Assembly (NCBI GenBank): GCA_018400295.1 | Contig: JAGYMZ010000001.1 | Span: 134,049 to 173,061 of the forward strand | From: Bacteroidales bacterium | GTDB taxonomy: Bacteria; Bacteroidota; Bacteroidia; Bacteroidales; B18-G4 | Direction: 5' to 3' | DNA: 39,013 bases | Shown here: piece after piece, positions 1-8,474 of the stretch | Layout of the letters: each line of letters begins with the position of its first letter | Position numbering within the stretch: the first letter of the stretch is position 1 | Position numbers and translations under genes: made by a program | Notes under the pieces: model-generated | The model's database searches: none | Seen by the model: only the letters and a program-made list of their open reading frames with translations | What the model was told of the DNA's origin: nothing

Positions 1-350
1 GTGGAAAGGATGCTGTCATGCACAAGCGAAAGGTTGACCCTGTAATACCGGTTCTTGTATCCCAGGGGTTGGAAGTCCACGCCATCATAGTCGCCGGCAA
101 TGTCGAGTTCACGGAGCAGGTAGTTCATCGCCTGTGCCGAATCGGGGATCATATGTCCCGGCCCAAAAGCATCCTGGAAGAAATTCTTGTAGATGTCCGC
201 CAGGGATGATTTTGGATGCAGGTCAAGTTCATGGCGGATGGCTTTCCTGATCTCTTCATTTTCTTTGTTTGTTGAACAGGAATAAAATCCTGTCGAACAA
301 AGCAACATGACGAATAGAACCTTTTTCAATAACTGTATTTCGGAAGGCAT
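1..350 (-). CDS. Putative lipoprotein of unknown function (partial, 3' end outside window)
   Basis: An open frame runs on the minus strand from an ATG at 350 to the window edge without a stop (about 116 codons). The N-terminus has two lysines, a hydrophobic stretch (VLFVMLLCSTGFYSC) and a Cys followed by Ser-Thr-Asn, which reads as a lipoprotein signal peptide with a loose Bacteroidota-type lipobox, so the product is probably an envelope lipoprotein. The mature part begins with a helical acidic segment and contains the stretch IYKNFFQDAFGPGHMI. I recall similar FGPGH-containing hypothetical proteins in Bacteroidales but know of no function for them. It starts 10 bases after the stop of the cyclic-nucleotide/AlbA_2 gene, so the two are very likely co-transcribed. 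An internal ATG near 311 is less attractive because it would remove the charged n-region. Confidence 0.7.
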   Translation of the reverse strand, partial: MPSEIQLLKKVLFVMLLCSTGFYSCSTNKENEEIRKAIRHELDLHPKSSLADIYKNFFQDAFGPGHMIPDSAQAMNYLLRELDIAGDYDGVDFQPLGYKNRYYRVNLSLVHDSILS

Positions 351-360
351 TGCGACGAAA

Positions 361-1239
361 TTATTTAATAAAACGCTTATTGACGTATTCAACTATTTTG
401 CTCACATTGAGATTTGTTGTCGCCGGCCCGGTCCGTACATAAAAATATTCTTTATCGCTGGCGGACAGGTATGTAGGATATGTGGCCGGTTCGCAGTCTA
501 TTCGAAGGACCCTTTTGTCATCCAGCGATTCTATGCTTGCGCTGACAAATTCCGTATGGATCTGGCTGATATGGTCACGGATCAATGCGTTCAGGTGTAA
601 TAACATCTTGTCGTTGTTGGGGAAATTATCATTTTTCAGGCCCAGCAAGGTTCTGTCATCTTTTACGCCCACGAGCAGGGTGCCCCCTTTGGAATTCAAA
701 AAAGCGGCTATGGTCTTGAGGGCCGAATGTTCAATGGCTTTATCATATTTTTCCGTATACAGGTTCCGTCTCAGCGTCGATTTGAACTCAACATGTTCGG
801 TCTCGCCCGTCTCGATCAATGTCCGGGTAGAGATATGATTCCTGTTTCCCAGATAATTTGTAATGTTTTTTGCCAGTCCGAGAAAAATTTTCAACGCTGT
901 TTGCGGTGGCAGGAGTTCCGGGTTTAAAAGATCTGTTTTATTGAAAACCAATGCATCCGAGGGTTCTCTGGCCCGTACAATTCCAGCCCGCATGCGTTCG
1001 TTAATTACCCCGATCTCCCCAAAGAGGCTCCCTTTTTTTAAGATCATGGTTTCACGGGTATTCAGATGCAAAAGGAATTCCCCGCTTTCCACAATAAAAA
1101 AACAATGATCAAAATGGTTTTTGTCAAAGACAAGTTCATTTTCCATGAAACGGATTTTTTTTGCCAACGGGATGAATGATTCGAACTCATCGTCCGTGAG
1201 GGCAGAAAATGCCGCTTGTTGTTTGAGTACTTTTTTCAT
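361..1239 (-). CDS. Cyclic-nucleotide-binding domain fused to AlbA_2 (Schlafen-like) domain protein
   Basis: The 292-residue product has two recognisable domains. Residues about 8-130 form a CRP/FNR-type cyclic-nucleotide-binding domain; the phosphate-binding cassette is visible as FGEIG (73-77) followed by Arg84, so ligand binding is plausible. Residues about 147-275 match the AlbA_2 (Pfam PF04326, 'putative DNA-binding', Schlafen-related) fold: HVEFKST near 149-155, a helix ending in AFLNSKGGTLLVGVKDD (179-195), and FYVRTG (266-271). There is no helix-turn-helix, so this is not an ordinary CRP regulator; the AlbA_2 domain takes the place of the output domain. Its role is unknown: nucleotide-gated DNA or RNA binding is inference. 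It lies 27 bases after the membrane protein gene and 10 bases before the lipoprotein gene, all on the minus strand, which suggests one transcript. Confidence 0.85.
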   Translation of the reverse strand: MKKVLKQQAAFSALTDDEFESFIPLAKKIRFMENELVFDKNHFDHCFFIVESGEFLLHLNTRETMILKKGSLFGEIGVINERMRAGIVRAREPSDALVFNKTDLLNPELLPPQTALKIFLGLAKNITNYLGNRNHISTRTLIETGETEHVEFKSTLRRNLYTEKYDKAIEHSALKTIAAFLNSKGGTLLVGVKDDRTLLGLKNDNFPNNDKMLLHLNALIRDHISQIHTEFVSASIESLDDKRVLRIDCEPATYPTYLSASDKEYFYVRTGPATTNLNVSKIVEYVNKRFIK

Positions 1240-1266
1240 GGTTATTTTCCATTTGACAGGTCAACA

Positions 1267-2073
1267 CTAATAAATTTCCTTCTCTTCATCCTGGTAGATA
1301 TCCGTGAGCAACAGCTTTATTTTCTTACGGAATCCGGAATTGTTAAGTACCGGTTCCAGAAACCTGAAATCCATAGCCAGGTCTTGGTTGTTCCATAGTT
1401 CCGGAACGATGACCATTTTCAGCGTATAATGCGATTTGCTGTCAATGAGCAGGGCAAGAGAACTGAGGTCTTCCCTGAAATAATCGTTGCCGACCAGGAA
1501 ACTGCCAATCCGTTCAACTTCATCGTCCGGTATGTTGCGACTATACCGTATTTCATATTGATCAGGACCGAAGGTCATGTGCTTCTGATGATAACCCCAA
1601 TAATCCATATTCAAAAGGACAATGCCTGCATTTAAGAGCAGTCCCAGGATGCCGGAAGGAATGACAATCCACAGGGGTTTGAATTTTCCGTCATTGATCC
1701 GGTAATTTACAATTTCTCCGCGGTGAAAGAGTTCGTACAGGATGTAGCAGAAGATGGTATAGAGTATGGGAATAAAGATAACCGGCACTCTGTGGTAAAC
1801 TTTATTGGGGAGCAGGATCAGAATGCTTAACAGCAAAACCGACAAAGCCATTCCCAGTATGACGGCCCAAAAGGCTTTTGTCTTTTTTTCAAGGATCATC
1901 AGGTTATAACCGGTTAGCATACCTGTGATCAGGGGGCCTCCGAGGAAAGAGCCCAGAAGAATGGCCCGTCCGTTAAAAAGACGGGGGGATACGGTTGCCT
2001 GATGATGGTTCACGAGTGCTTTTTGATAAAAATCTGTACTGAGTACAGGACAAATGTATGTGATTTTATCCAA
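1267..2073 (-). CDS. Four-helix integral membrane protein of unknown function
   Basis: The 268-residue product shows a short soluble N-terminus (about 35 residues), then four hydrophobic segments at roughly 37-60 (including FLGGPLITG), 69-89, 95-116 and 133-155, and a soluble, mostly acidic C-terminal domain of about 110 residues. With four helices both termini would lie on the same side of the inner membrane. The motif around the first helix (LLGSFLGGPLITGML, followed by an Asn) resembles a group of uncharacterised Bacteroidota membrane proteins I have seen, but I cannot name a family with confidence. It is the first gene of the minus-strand run that continues with the cyclic-nucleotide/AlbA_2 gene 27 bases downstream, so a shared signalling or envelope role is possible but unproven. 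Confidence 0.75.
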   Translation of the reverse strand: MDKITYICPVLSTDFYQKALVNHHQATVSPRLFNGRAILLGSFLGGPLITGMLTGYNLMILEKKTKAFWAVILGMALSVLLLSILILLPNKVYHRVPVIFIPILYTIFCYILYELFHRGEIVNYRINDGKFKPLWIVIPSGILGLLLNAGIVLLNMDYWGYHQKHMTFGPDQYEIRYSRNIPDDEVERIGSFLVGNDYFREDLSSLALLIDSKSHYTLKMVIVPELWNNQDLAMDFRFLEPVLNNSGFRKKIKLLLTDIYQDEEKEIY

Positions 2074-2144
2074 TGCTCAATGTTTCACGCATACTATTTT
2101 ACGGGTGTGAGGCAAGCGGATATGTAAGGGGCATGGGCATGTTC

Positions 2145-2171
2145 AAAAAAAAAACCCGGTGTTTGCCCGGG
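2145..2171 (-). terminator. Rho-independent terminator of the peroxiredoxin gene
   Basis: Read on the minus strand, a 5-bp GC stem CCCGG/CCGGG with a 7-base loop is followed by ten consecutive T residues. It begins 19 bases after the peroxiredoxin stop codon. It separates that gene from the membrane protein gene that starts at 2073 on the same strand. Confidence 0.8.
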
Positions 2172-2189
2172 CTATGTTTTCGGATGTGT

Positions 2190-2840
2190 CTACAATTCTT
2201 TGTGGCAGAACCACCAGTCGTAGCACTCAAATTTCTCCAGTCTCTCCCTGGCTGTTTTAACATCTGTGGGTGGAGGTATGATGACCCTCCTGCCAATAAT
2301 TTCATTGTCCGGCCAATTGGCTGGTATGGCAACTTTATTTTTATCACTTATCTGCAGGGCTTCCAGTGATCTTAGGATCTCGTCCATATTTCTGCCGATT
2401 TCCTGGGGATAGTAAAGGATCAAACGGATCACTCCCCTGGGATCGATCAAAAAAGTAGCACGGACGGTTTGGGATCCTTTTCCGGGATGTACCATACCCA
2501 TGGATTTGGCTACTTCTCCGGTGGAGTCAGCGATGATGGGGAATGGGATCGGTACATCCAGTTTTTCTTCGATCCATTCATCCCACTTAATGTGGGAAAA
2601 GATCTGGTCAATGGAAAGGCCGAGCAATTCGGTGTCCAGTTTGTCAAATTTTTCTTTTCTCTTTGCAAAAGCGACAAATTCTGTGGTACATACGGGTGTA
2701 AAATCTGCCGGATGGCTGAAAAGAACCAGCCATTTGCCTTTATAATCTTCCGGAAGACTTTTCATTCCGTGTGTGGTCTGAACTTTCATTTCAGGGAATT
2801 TGTCCCCGATAAGGGGAAACCCTTGGATTTCTTCATTCAT
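2190..2840 (-). CDS. Peroxiredoxin, Prx6/archaeal-type (AhpC/TSA family)
   Basis: Thiol peroxidase expected to reduce hydrogen peroxide and organic hydroperoxides in the cytoplasm. The peroxidatic cysteine is Cys51 in the motif [13 protein letters not shown]. The 216-residue length and the C-terminus [12 protein letters not shown], with Cys206 and Cys212, closely match the archaeal Prx6-like enzymes (for example Aeropyrum pernix, with cysteines 50, 207 and 213), where the C-terminal cysteines act in resolving the oxidised enzyme. It is therefore likely a Prx6-fold enzyme using a 2-Cys type mechanism rather than a strict 1-Cys enzyme. The gene is monocistronic: it has its own terminator and is divergent from the BatA-domain gene. 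The name ahpC is avoided because that usually denotes the Prx1 subfamily. Confidence 0.93.
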   Translation of the reverse strand: MNEEIQGFPLIGDKFPEMKVQTTHGMKSLPEDYKGKWLVLFSHPADFTPVCTTEFVAFAKRKEKFDKLDTELLGLSIDQIFSHIKWDEWIEEKLDVPIPFPIIADSTGEVAKSMGMVHPGKGSQTVRATFLIDPRGVIRLILYYPQEIGRNMDEILRSLEALQISDKNKVAIPANWPDNEIIGRRVIIPPPTDVKTARERLEKFECYDWWFCHKEL

Positions 2841-2872
2841 AATTAATTGGTTTTTATGATTAACGTATGCAT

Positions 2873-2880
2873 AAAATCTA
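2873..2880 (-). promoter_or_regulatory. Possible -7 promoter element of the peroxiredoxin gene
   Basis: On the minus strand the sequence TAGATTTT differs from the Bacteroidota -7 consensus TAnnTTTG only in the last base and lies 33 bases upstream of the ATG at 2840. No clear -33 TTTG element is visible at the usual distance, so the call is weak. Confidence 0.25.
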
Positions 2881-2955
2881 AAACAATTGTGTGCCCGATT
2901 TGTTTACTTCCGATCTCTTTTCCGGGTGTTGATGGATTTTCTCCTGTTTCTTCAC

Positions 2956-2977
2956 ATGCCGGGGCTCCCGGAGGCAT
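2956..2977. repeat. GC-rich imperfect hairpin in the divergent peroxiredoxin/BatA intergenic region
   Basis: Within the 215-base divergent intergenic region, CCGGG (2959-2963) can pair with CCCGG (2967-2971) around a 3-base loop. Outer bases ATG (2956-2958) and CAT (2975-2977) extend it with a 3-base bulge. No T-run follows on either strand, so it is not an obvious terminator; it could be a regulatory structure or chance. Confidence 0.35.
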
Positions 2978-3005
2978 TTCCACACCCCCGCATCATATAA
3001 ATAAT

Positions 3006-3013
3006 TACTTTTG
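3006..3013 (+). promoter_or_regulatory. Putative -7 promoter element for the BatA-domain gene
   Basis: TACTTTTG is an exact match to the Bacteroidota -7 consensus TAnnTTTG, 42 bases upstream of the ATG at 3056, which would give a leader of about 35 bases. No matching TTTG -33 element is seen at the expected spacing, so this rests on one element. Confidence 0.4.
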
Positions 3014-3055
3014 CCTGTATTGATAATAATGCTGTTTTTCATACGTACATAGTCT

Positions 3056-5116
3056 ATGCAGTTTGTTCATCCGTTTTTCCTTTTTGGTTTGCTGGCCGTT
3101 GCGATCCCATTGCTGATCCATTTGTTTAATTTGCGGAGGTATAGAAAAATATATTTCAGCAATGTACGCTTCATAAAACAGGTCAGACAGGAAACCCGAA
3201 GGCATTCGCAACTGCGTCACATCCTTGTGCTCATTTCCAGGATGCTGGCCATTATATTCCTTGTTGTTGCTTTTGCACAGCCCTATATTCCTGCGGACAA
3301 TATTCCTGCCCGCCCCAATGCCCGGAATGCCGTCAGTATTTATGTTGATAACTCTTTTAGCATGGAGGCTGTTTCGGGTTCGGGGACCTTGCTTGAGCAA
3401 TCCAAAAAAATGGCCGGTGAAATCGTTGAAGCATTCCGTTCCACCGATGTTTTTCATTTGATCACCAATGATCTATATCAAAATCGTGACCGGTTATTGT
3501 CCCGTGATGAATTTTTGGAAGTGCTGAATGAGGTTTCCTTCACTCCTGTCAGCAGGGATCTTTCGGAAATATATCGTATGCAGCAAGATGTCCTGGAAAG
3601 TGAAAATACGGAAGCCCGCTCGGCCTTTTTGCTGTCAGATTTTCAAAAAAGTGTTTTTGACCTGAAGCCCAACATCATTGATACTCAGTTGTCCTTATAT
3701 TTGTTGCCTCAGATGGCGCGGCAAACAAACAACGTATTCATTGATTCCTGCTGGTTCCAAACACCCGTCCTTCAGCCTGGATCCACCTTGAGTATGTACG
3801 TTTCCCTTACCAACGGTTCGGATGAGGACCTGGAGAAAATACCGGTCAGGCTGATCATAAACGGACAGCAAAGGGGTTTGTCCACGGCAGATATTCAGGC
3901 AAAATCCACTTCCGTTATTGGTTTACCCTTTTCTGTCCCCGATGCCGGTTGGAAAAAGGGCAGACTGGAAATTTCTGATTACCCGGTGACCTATGACGAT
4001 CTGTTTTACTTCACTTTTCAGGTTCATGCCCAAACCGATGTGCTTTCTATATTTGATGAAGCCCCGAACCCTTATTTAAGGAGGCTTTTTGAACAAGATT
4101 CTGCATTCAAATACCATATGGTGGATGCCAGACAGATTAATTATGCTATGTTGCAGGATTATCCTGTGATCATCCTGGAAGGGATAGAGAAGATATCTTC
4201 TGGTCTTGGCGTTGAATTGAAAAAATTTCTTCTCAACGGGGGCACGCTGGTTCTTTTTCCGGCAAAAGAGATGGACCTCAGGTCGTATAATGCATTTTTA
4301 CGCGAAATGGTTTCCGCTTCCCTTGGCCTTCCCGATACCGTAACTTCCACTGTTTCTTCCATTAACCTGAACCATCCTGTTTTTAACGAAGTATTCGAAG
4401 AAACGCCCGATTTTAATGGAGCGGAAAAAATGGATATGCCCCATGCCTATTTTCATTATCCGGTGCGTACAGGGGTCCAGACACTCGTTGAAAACCTGAT
4501 GACCCTTCAGAATAATGATCCCTTTCTTTTTTCAGCGCCGGTAGAAGAGGGTCGGCTGTTTTGTTTTACTTCCCCTTTGTCTGGATCGGGAGGGGATTTT
4601 TTCAGGCATGCACTTTTTGTGCCGGTGATGTACCGCATGGCTATGCTAAGCAACAAGGATCACAGTCTTTTTCAAACCATTGGTTCGGGACGGCCTGTAT
4701 ATATTCCGGAATCCTATGAAGGCAAGGACAAGGTATTTACTGTCCGGTATCCTGAAACGGACAGGGAGTTCATTCCTGAAACAGGGTGGAGCAATGGCAA
4801 ACTTTATATTGCCGTGCATGACAGGATCCGGGAAGCCGGGATCTATGATGTGTATTATAACGATGCGTTCCGGTTCCCCCTGGCTTATAATTATGACAGG
4901 AAAGAATCCAGTCTGGATGCATATAACGAAAACGAGATCAAAGAAATACTCGATGTTGATAATCAACCGCACATTTCCCTTCTTTTTGAATCCCCCCGGC
5001 CGGTTTCCCAGACCATAAATGAGTTAAGTCAGGGTGTCCGGTTATGGAAATTATTCGTTATTTTCGCATTGATTTTTCTGCTTGCCGAAGCAATATTGCT
5101 GAGGTTTTTAAGATGA
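3056..5116 (+). CDS. BatA-domain membrane protein with von Willebrand A-like region
   Basis: The 686-residue product starts with the hallmark of the BatA N-terminal domain (Pfam PF07584): MQFVHPFFLFGLLAVAIPLLIHLFN, in which residues 6-24 form the first membrane helix, followed by a basic stretch and a second helix at about 56-76. A vWA-like segment follows with DNSFS at 98-102, fitting the DxSxS metal-site motif. Residues about 370-410 (VILEGIEKI, LLNGGTLVLFP) look like the glutamine-amidotransferase-like fold often found in these proteins. A last membrane helix lies at about 660-682. Proteins of this family were linked to aerotolerance in Bacteroides (bat genes), but this member is not in a bat operon and its exact role is unknown. 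It is anchored in the inner membrane with the large middle region probably periplasmic. Confidence 0.88.
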   Translation: MQFVHPFFLFGLLAVAIPLLIHLFNLRRYRKIYFSNVRFIKQVRQETRRHSQLRHILVLISRMLAIIFLVVAFAQPYIPADNIPARPNARNAVSIYVDNSFSMEAVSGSGTLLEQSKKMAGEIVEAFRSTDVFHLITNDLYQNRDRLLSRDEFLEVLNEVSFTPVSRDLSEIYRMQQDVLESENTEARSAFLLSDFQKSVFDLKPNIIDTQLSLYLLPQMARQTNNVFIDSCWFQTPVLQPGSTLSMYVSLTNGSDEDLEKIPVRLIINGQQRGLSTADIQAKSTSVIGLPFSVPDAGWKKGRLEISDYPVTYDDLFYFTFQVHAQTDVLSIFDEAPNPYLRRLFEQDSAFKYHMVDARQINYAMLQDYPVIILEGIEKISSGLGVELKKFLLNGGTLVLFPAKEMDLRSYNAFLREMVSASLGLPDTVTSTVSSINLNHPVFNEVFEETPDFNGAEKMDMPHAYFHYPVRTGVQTLVENLMTLQNNDPFLFSAPVEEGRLFCFTSPLSGSGGDFFRHALFVPVMYRMAMLSNKDHSLFQTIGSGRPVYIPESYEGKDKVFTVRYPETDREFIPETGWSNGKLYIAVHDRIREAGIYDVYYNDAFRFPLAYNYDRKESSLDAYNENEIKEILDVDNQPHISLLFESPRPVSQTINELSQGVRLWKLFVIFALIFLLAEAILLRFLR

Positions 5117-5224
5117 GATGAGAAAAACAACTGTTCAGGGAGGGATTGGATCAGTACATCAAACCTTCCGGAAATTTTTATATACATCAGATCATAATGG
5201 TCGAACGCGTTCAAACATCCGAAT

Positions 5225-5767
5225 ATGAGAATAACAAAGAAAGAGTCCATGGGGTTGGTCATTGATATGCAATCGCGATTATACCCCTTTATACATGAAC
5301 ATAAAAAGCTGACCCGGAATGCGAGCATCCTGATCAAAGGGTTGAAGGAGATTGGTGTTCCCTTGATGGTCACGCAGCAATATACCAAAGGGTTGGGCGA
5401 TACTGTTGAGGAAATTCGCGATGCCCTGGGGGCGTATGAGGTCATTGAAAAAATGTCTTTTAGTTGTTGTGATGAGCCGGAATTCAACGAAGACCTTGCG
5501 GTTTCCTCCAAAAGATATGTGATCATTACGGGCATCGAAACGCATGTTTGCGTCCTTCAAACGGTGATCGATCTTATCCATCAGGCTTATGTTCCGGTGG
5601 TTGTTGAGGATTGTGTGGCATCCCGCAGCATGAATGATAAAAATGTGGCCATGGAAAGGATGCGGAAGGAAGGCGCAGTGATCACCACTTATGAATCCCT
5701 GCTATTTGAATTGCTCAGGACTTCCGGAACGGATACCTTCAGGGCCATTTCCAAATTGGTGAAATAA
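5225..5767 (+). CDS. Isochorismatase-family cysteine hydrolase
   Basis: The 180-residue product is a compact single-domain alpha/beta hydrolase of the isochorismatase-like superfamily. The catalytic triad typical of the family is visible: Asp14 in VIDMQ, Lys76 in EKMSFS and Cys109 in GIETHVCV, the last preceded by the usual non-proline cis-peptide region. The length and the ETHVCVLQT motif fit the small ISOC/YcaC-like hydrolases rather than nicotinamidase (no obvious metal-binding DxH motif) or true isochorismatase with a carrier domain. The substrate cannot be told from sequence. The topoisomerase gene begins only 9 bases after its stop codon, so both are probably on one transcript. The ATG at 5225 is the only good start; about 108 bases separate it from the BatA-domain gene. 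Confidence 0.9.
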   Translation: MRITKKESMGLVIDMQSRLYPFIHEHKKLTRNASILIKGLKEIGVPLMVTQQYTKGLGDTVEEIRDALGAYEVIEKMSFSCCDEPEFNEDLAVSSKRYVIITGIETHVCVLQTVIDLIHQAYVPVVVEDCVASRSMNDKNVAMERMRKEGAVITTYESLLFELLRTSGTDTFRAISKLVK

Positions 5768-5776
5768 TAAATCCGG

Positions 5777-8455
5777 ATGACAGGAATGGGAAACGACAGC
5801 GATTTTTTCGAAAGGGAGGAGCCTTTCAATCAGGAAGGGGAATTTCCCGGCGAAGAATACAGAACGGTGCACTTATCAGGAATGTATGAAAACTGGTTCC
5901 TGGATTATGCTTCGTATGTGATCCTGGAACGTGCAGTGCCGGACATTAAAGATGGAATGAAGCCCGTTCAGAAAAGGATATTGCATGCCATGAAGGAGCT
6001 GGATGATGGGAGATACACTAAGGTAGCAAACATCATAGGGCACACCATGAAGTATCATCCGCACGGGGATGCTTCCATAGGCGATGCCTTGGTGCAACTG
6101 GGGCAGAAAGACTTATTGATCGATACACAGGGCAACTGGGGCAACTTGCTTACAGGAGATAGTTCTGCCGCCCCACGATATATTGAGGCCCGGTTGTCCA
6201 GATTTGCCCTTGAAGTTGTCTTTAACGCAAAAACAACGACCTGGAAATTGTCTTACGATGGAAGGAATAAAGAACCCGTCACCCTTCCGGTGAAATTCCC
6301 CCTTTTGCTGGCCCATGGCGTGGAAGGTATTGCCGTTGGCCTGGCTTCAAAAATACTGCCCCACAATTTTAATGAGCTGATCGATGCTTCTGTAAAAATA
6401 TTGCAGGGAAAGGAATTTGAATTGTATCCGGATTTCCCGACCGGGGGACTGGCAGATTTTTCCAGGTATCAGGATGGTACCCGGGGCGGGAGGGTCAGGA
6501 TACGCGCCAAAATTAATAAGCTGGACAACAAAACACTTTCCATCACCGAGATCCCATACGGGACCACGACGTCTTCTTTGATCGACAGCATAGTAGCCGC
6601 TAACGATAAAGGGAAGATCAAGATCAAAAAGATCGATGATAATACTGCTGAACATGTGGAGATCATCATTAATTTAAGCCCCAGTGTAAGCCCTGACCAA
6701 ACCATTGATGCGTTGTATGCATTTTCCAATTGCGAAATATCCATTTCTCCGAATGCATGCGTTATTGATGATGGGAAGCCCGTATTTACCAGTGCCGGTG
6801 AGATACTGAAGAGATCTACCGAAAATACCCTGCAACTGCTGAAGAGGGAATTGGAGATCCGTATGAGGGAGCTGGAAGATCAATGGCATTTCTCCAGCCT
6901 TGAAAAGATCTTTATTGAAAACCGTGTTTACCGGAAAATCGAGCATTGTGAAACGTGGGATGCTGTCTTAAAGGCGATCGAAAAGGGCTTAAAACCATAT
7001 ATCGATCATCTGAAAAGGGATGTTACCGGCGAAGACATTGTCCGTTTGACAGAAATAAAAATAAAGCGGATATCAAAATACAATTCTTTCAAAGCGGATG
7101 AGACCATCAAAGGCATAGAGTCGGAAATGGCTGAAGTGCAAAATAACCTGGACCATTTGGTGGATTTTGCCGTTTACTATTTCCGTCAGGTTAAAAAGAA
7201 ATTCGGAAAAGGCCGGGAGCGGAAGACCGAGATCCGGAGTTTTGATACCATAGAAGCTTCTTCCGTTGCCGTTGCAAATCAACGCTTATATATTAACCGT
7301 AAAGAGGGTTTTGCCGGAACCTCCCTGAAAAGGGATGAATATGTGTGCGAATGTTCTGATATTGATGATGTTATTATATTCAGAGGGGATGGGACTTTTA
7401 CCGTAACCAGGGTTTCCGGAAAATTCTTTGCCGGGCGGAATGTTGTCCATATAGATGTTTTTAAACGAAACGATGACCGGACCATTTATAATATGATATA
7501 CCGCGATGGAAAATCCGGCCTGGCCTTTGTTAAGCGTTTTGCTGTGCTTGGCGTAACGCGTGATAAGGAATATGACCTTACTCAGGGGAACAAGGGATCC
7601 GGAATTTTGTATTTTTCTTCCAATCCCAATGGGGAAGCTGAGAAACTAAAGATCTATCTGCGTCCCAGGCCCCGCTTAAAGCATAAAAGCCTGGATTTTG
7701 ATTTTAGTGATCTGTCGATCAAAGGAAGGGGATCCAAAGGGAATATTCTTACCAAAAATGCCATTCAAAAAATCGTAAAGAAGGAGGAAGGCGTGTCTAC
7801 CCTTGGCGCAATGGACATATGGTATGATGATACGGTCAGGAGGCTTAATGCCGATGAAAGGGGGAAGTACCTGGGTGCTTTTAAATCCAGCGACCGGATC
7901 CTGACCATCCTGGAATCGGGGGCGTATATGATGACAGGATTTGATTTGTCCACGCATTTTGAGGAGGATATGGTCCATATTGAGAAATTTGACCCTGGGA
8001 GGATCTTGACCGTTGTCTATTTTGATGGTGTGCAGGGATATACGTATGTTAAGCGGTTTGTGCCAAAATTGTCGGACAAACGGATGGAATTCCTGAATGA
8101 CCATCCCAAAACCCGTATGATCACGTACAGCCTGGATTTATCTCCGCGTATAGCCATAAAAGTTGTCAGGAAGAGCGGTGCCAAATCCGCAGAAAACATC
8201 AGGATCCGCATCGACGAGTTCATCAAAGTAAAAAGCCACAAAGCCAGGGGTAAAAGGATTGCCAACTGTGAAATTAAGCGCCTGGCATGGCTTGAGCCCC
8301 TGCCGGCTGCTGAAAAGGAAAATAACGGAGAGGACGCTGGGAGCATGGACAATGCTGCGAACGGGGTGGGTGATGGTTTGAAAAAAAGAAAAATGGACCA
8401 TAATGCCGGAGATGAGGACACATCCGGCCCCGAACAAATGGCCATAGATTTTTAA
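5777..8455 (+). CDS. parC: DNA topoisomerase IV / gyrase subunit A (ParC-type)
   Basis: The breakage-reunion subunit of a bacterial type IIA topoisomerase, acting in chromosome decatenation or supercoiling. The catalytic tyrosine is Tyr135 in [10 protein letters not shown], and the quinolone-resistance region is [13 protein letters not shown] (94-106). The N-terminal winged-helix and tower domains run to about 480, followed by the six-bladed C-terminal domain to about 800. A clear GyrA box (QRRGGKG type) is absent, which favours ParC. The last 60 residues are a charged, low-complexity tail ending in Asp-Phe. The position matching E. coli GyrA Ser83 is Ala99; Asp103 matches Asp87. In many Bacteroidota parE is next to this gene, but no B subunit is in the window. 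The ATG at 5786 is an alternative start. Confidence 0.92.
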   Translation: MTGMGNDSDFFEREEPFNQEGEFPGEEYRTVHLSGMYENWFLDYASYVILERAVPDIKDGMKPVQKRILHAMKELDDGRYTKVANIIGHTMKYHPHGDASIGDALVQLGQKDLLIDTQGNWGNLLTGDSSAAPRYIEARLSRFALEVVFNAKTTTWKLSYDGRNKEPVTLPVKFPLLLAHGVEGIAVGLASKILPHNFNELIDASVKILQGKEFELYPDFPTGGLADFSRYQDGTRGGRVRIRAKINKLDNKTLSITEIPYGTTTSSLIDSIVAANDKGKIKIKKIDDNTAEHVEIIINLSPSVSPDQTIDALYAFSNCEISISPNACVIDDGKPVFTSAGEILKRSTENTLQLLKRELEIRMRELEDQWHFSSLEKIFIENRVYRKIEHCETWDAVLKAIEKGLKPYIDHLKRDVTGEDIVRLTEIKIKRISKYNSFKADETIKGIESEMAEVQNNLDHLVDFAVYYFRQVKKKFGKGRERKTEIRSFDTIEASSVAVANQRLYINRKEGFAGTSLKRDEYVCECSDIDDVIIFRGDGTFTVTRVSGKFFAGRNVVHIDVFKRNDDRTIYNMIYRDGKSGLAFVKRFAVLGVTRDKEYDLTQGNKGSGILYFSSNPNGEAEKLKIYLRPRPRLKHKSLDFDFSDLSIKGRGSKGNILTKNAIQKIVKKEEGVSTLGAMDIWYDDTVRRLNADERGKYLGAFKSSDRILTILESGAYMMTGFDLSTHFEEDMVHIEKFDPGRILTVVYFDGVQGYTYVKRFVPKLSDKRMEFLNDHPKTRMITYSLDLSPRIAIKVVRKSGAKSAENIRIRIDEFIKVKSHKARGKRIANCEIKRLAWLEPLPAAEKENNGEDAGSMDNAANGVGDGLKKRKMDHNAGDEDTSGPEQMAIDF

Positions 8456-8474
8456 GTATGAAAACTACAGAACA

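Noticed and set aside
3005-3457. Minus-strand frame of 150 codons overlapping the BatA-domain start
   Set aside because: It opposes the conserved BatA N-terminal domain and would cover the putative promoter; the translation looks like non-coding shadow.
5203-5212. Palindrome GAACGCGTTC upstream of the isochorismatase-like gene
   Set aside because: Ten bases is short enough to occur by chance many times in a genome, and no second copy was noticed nearby.
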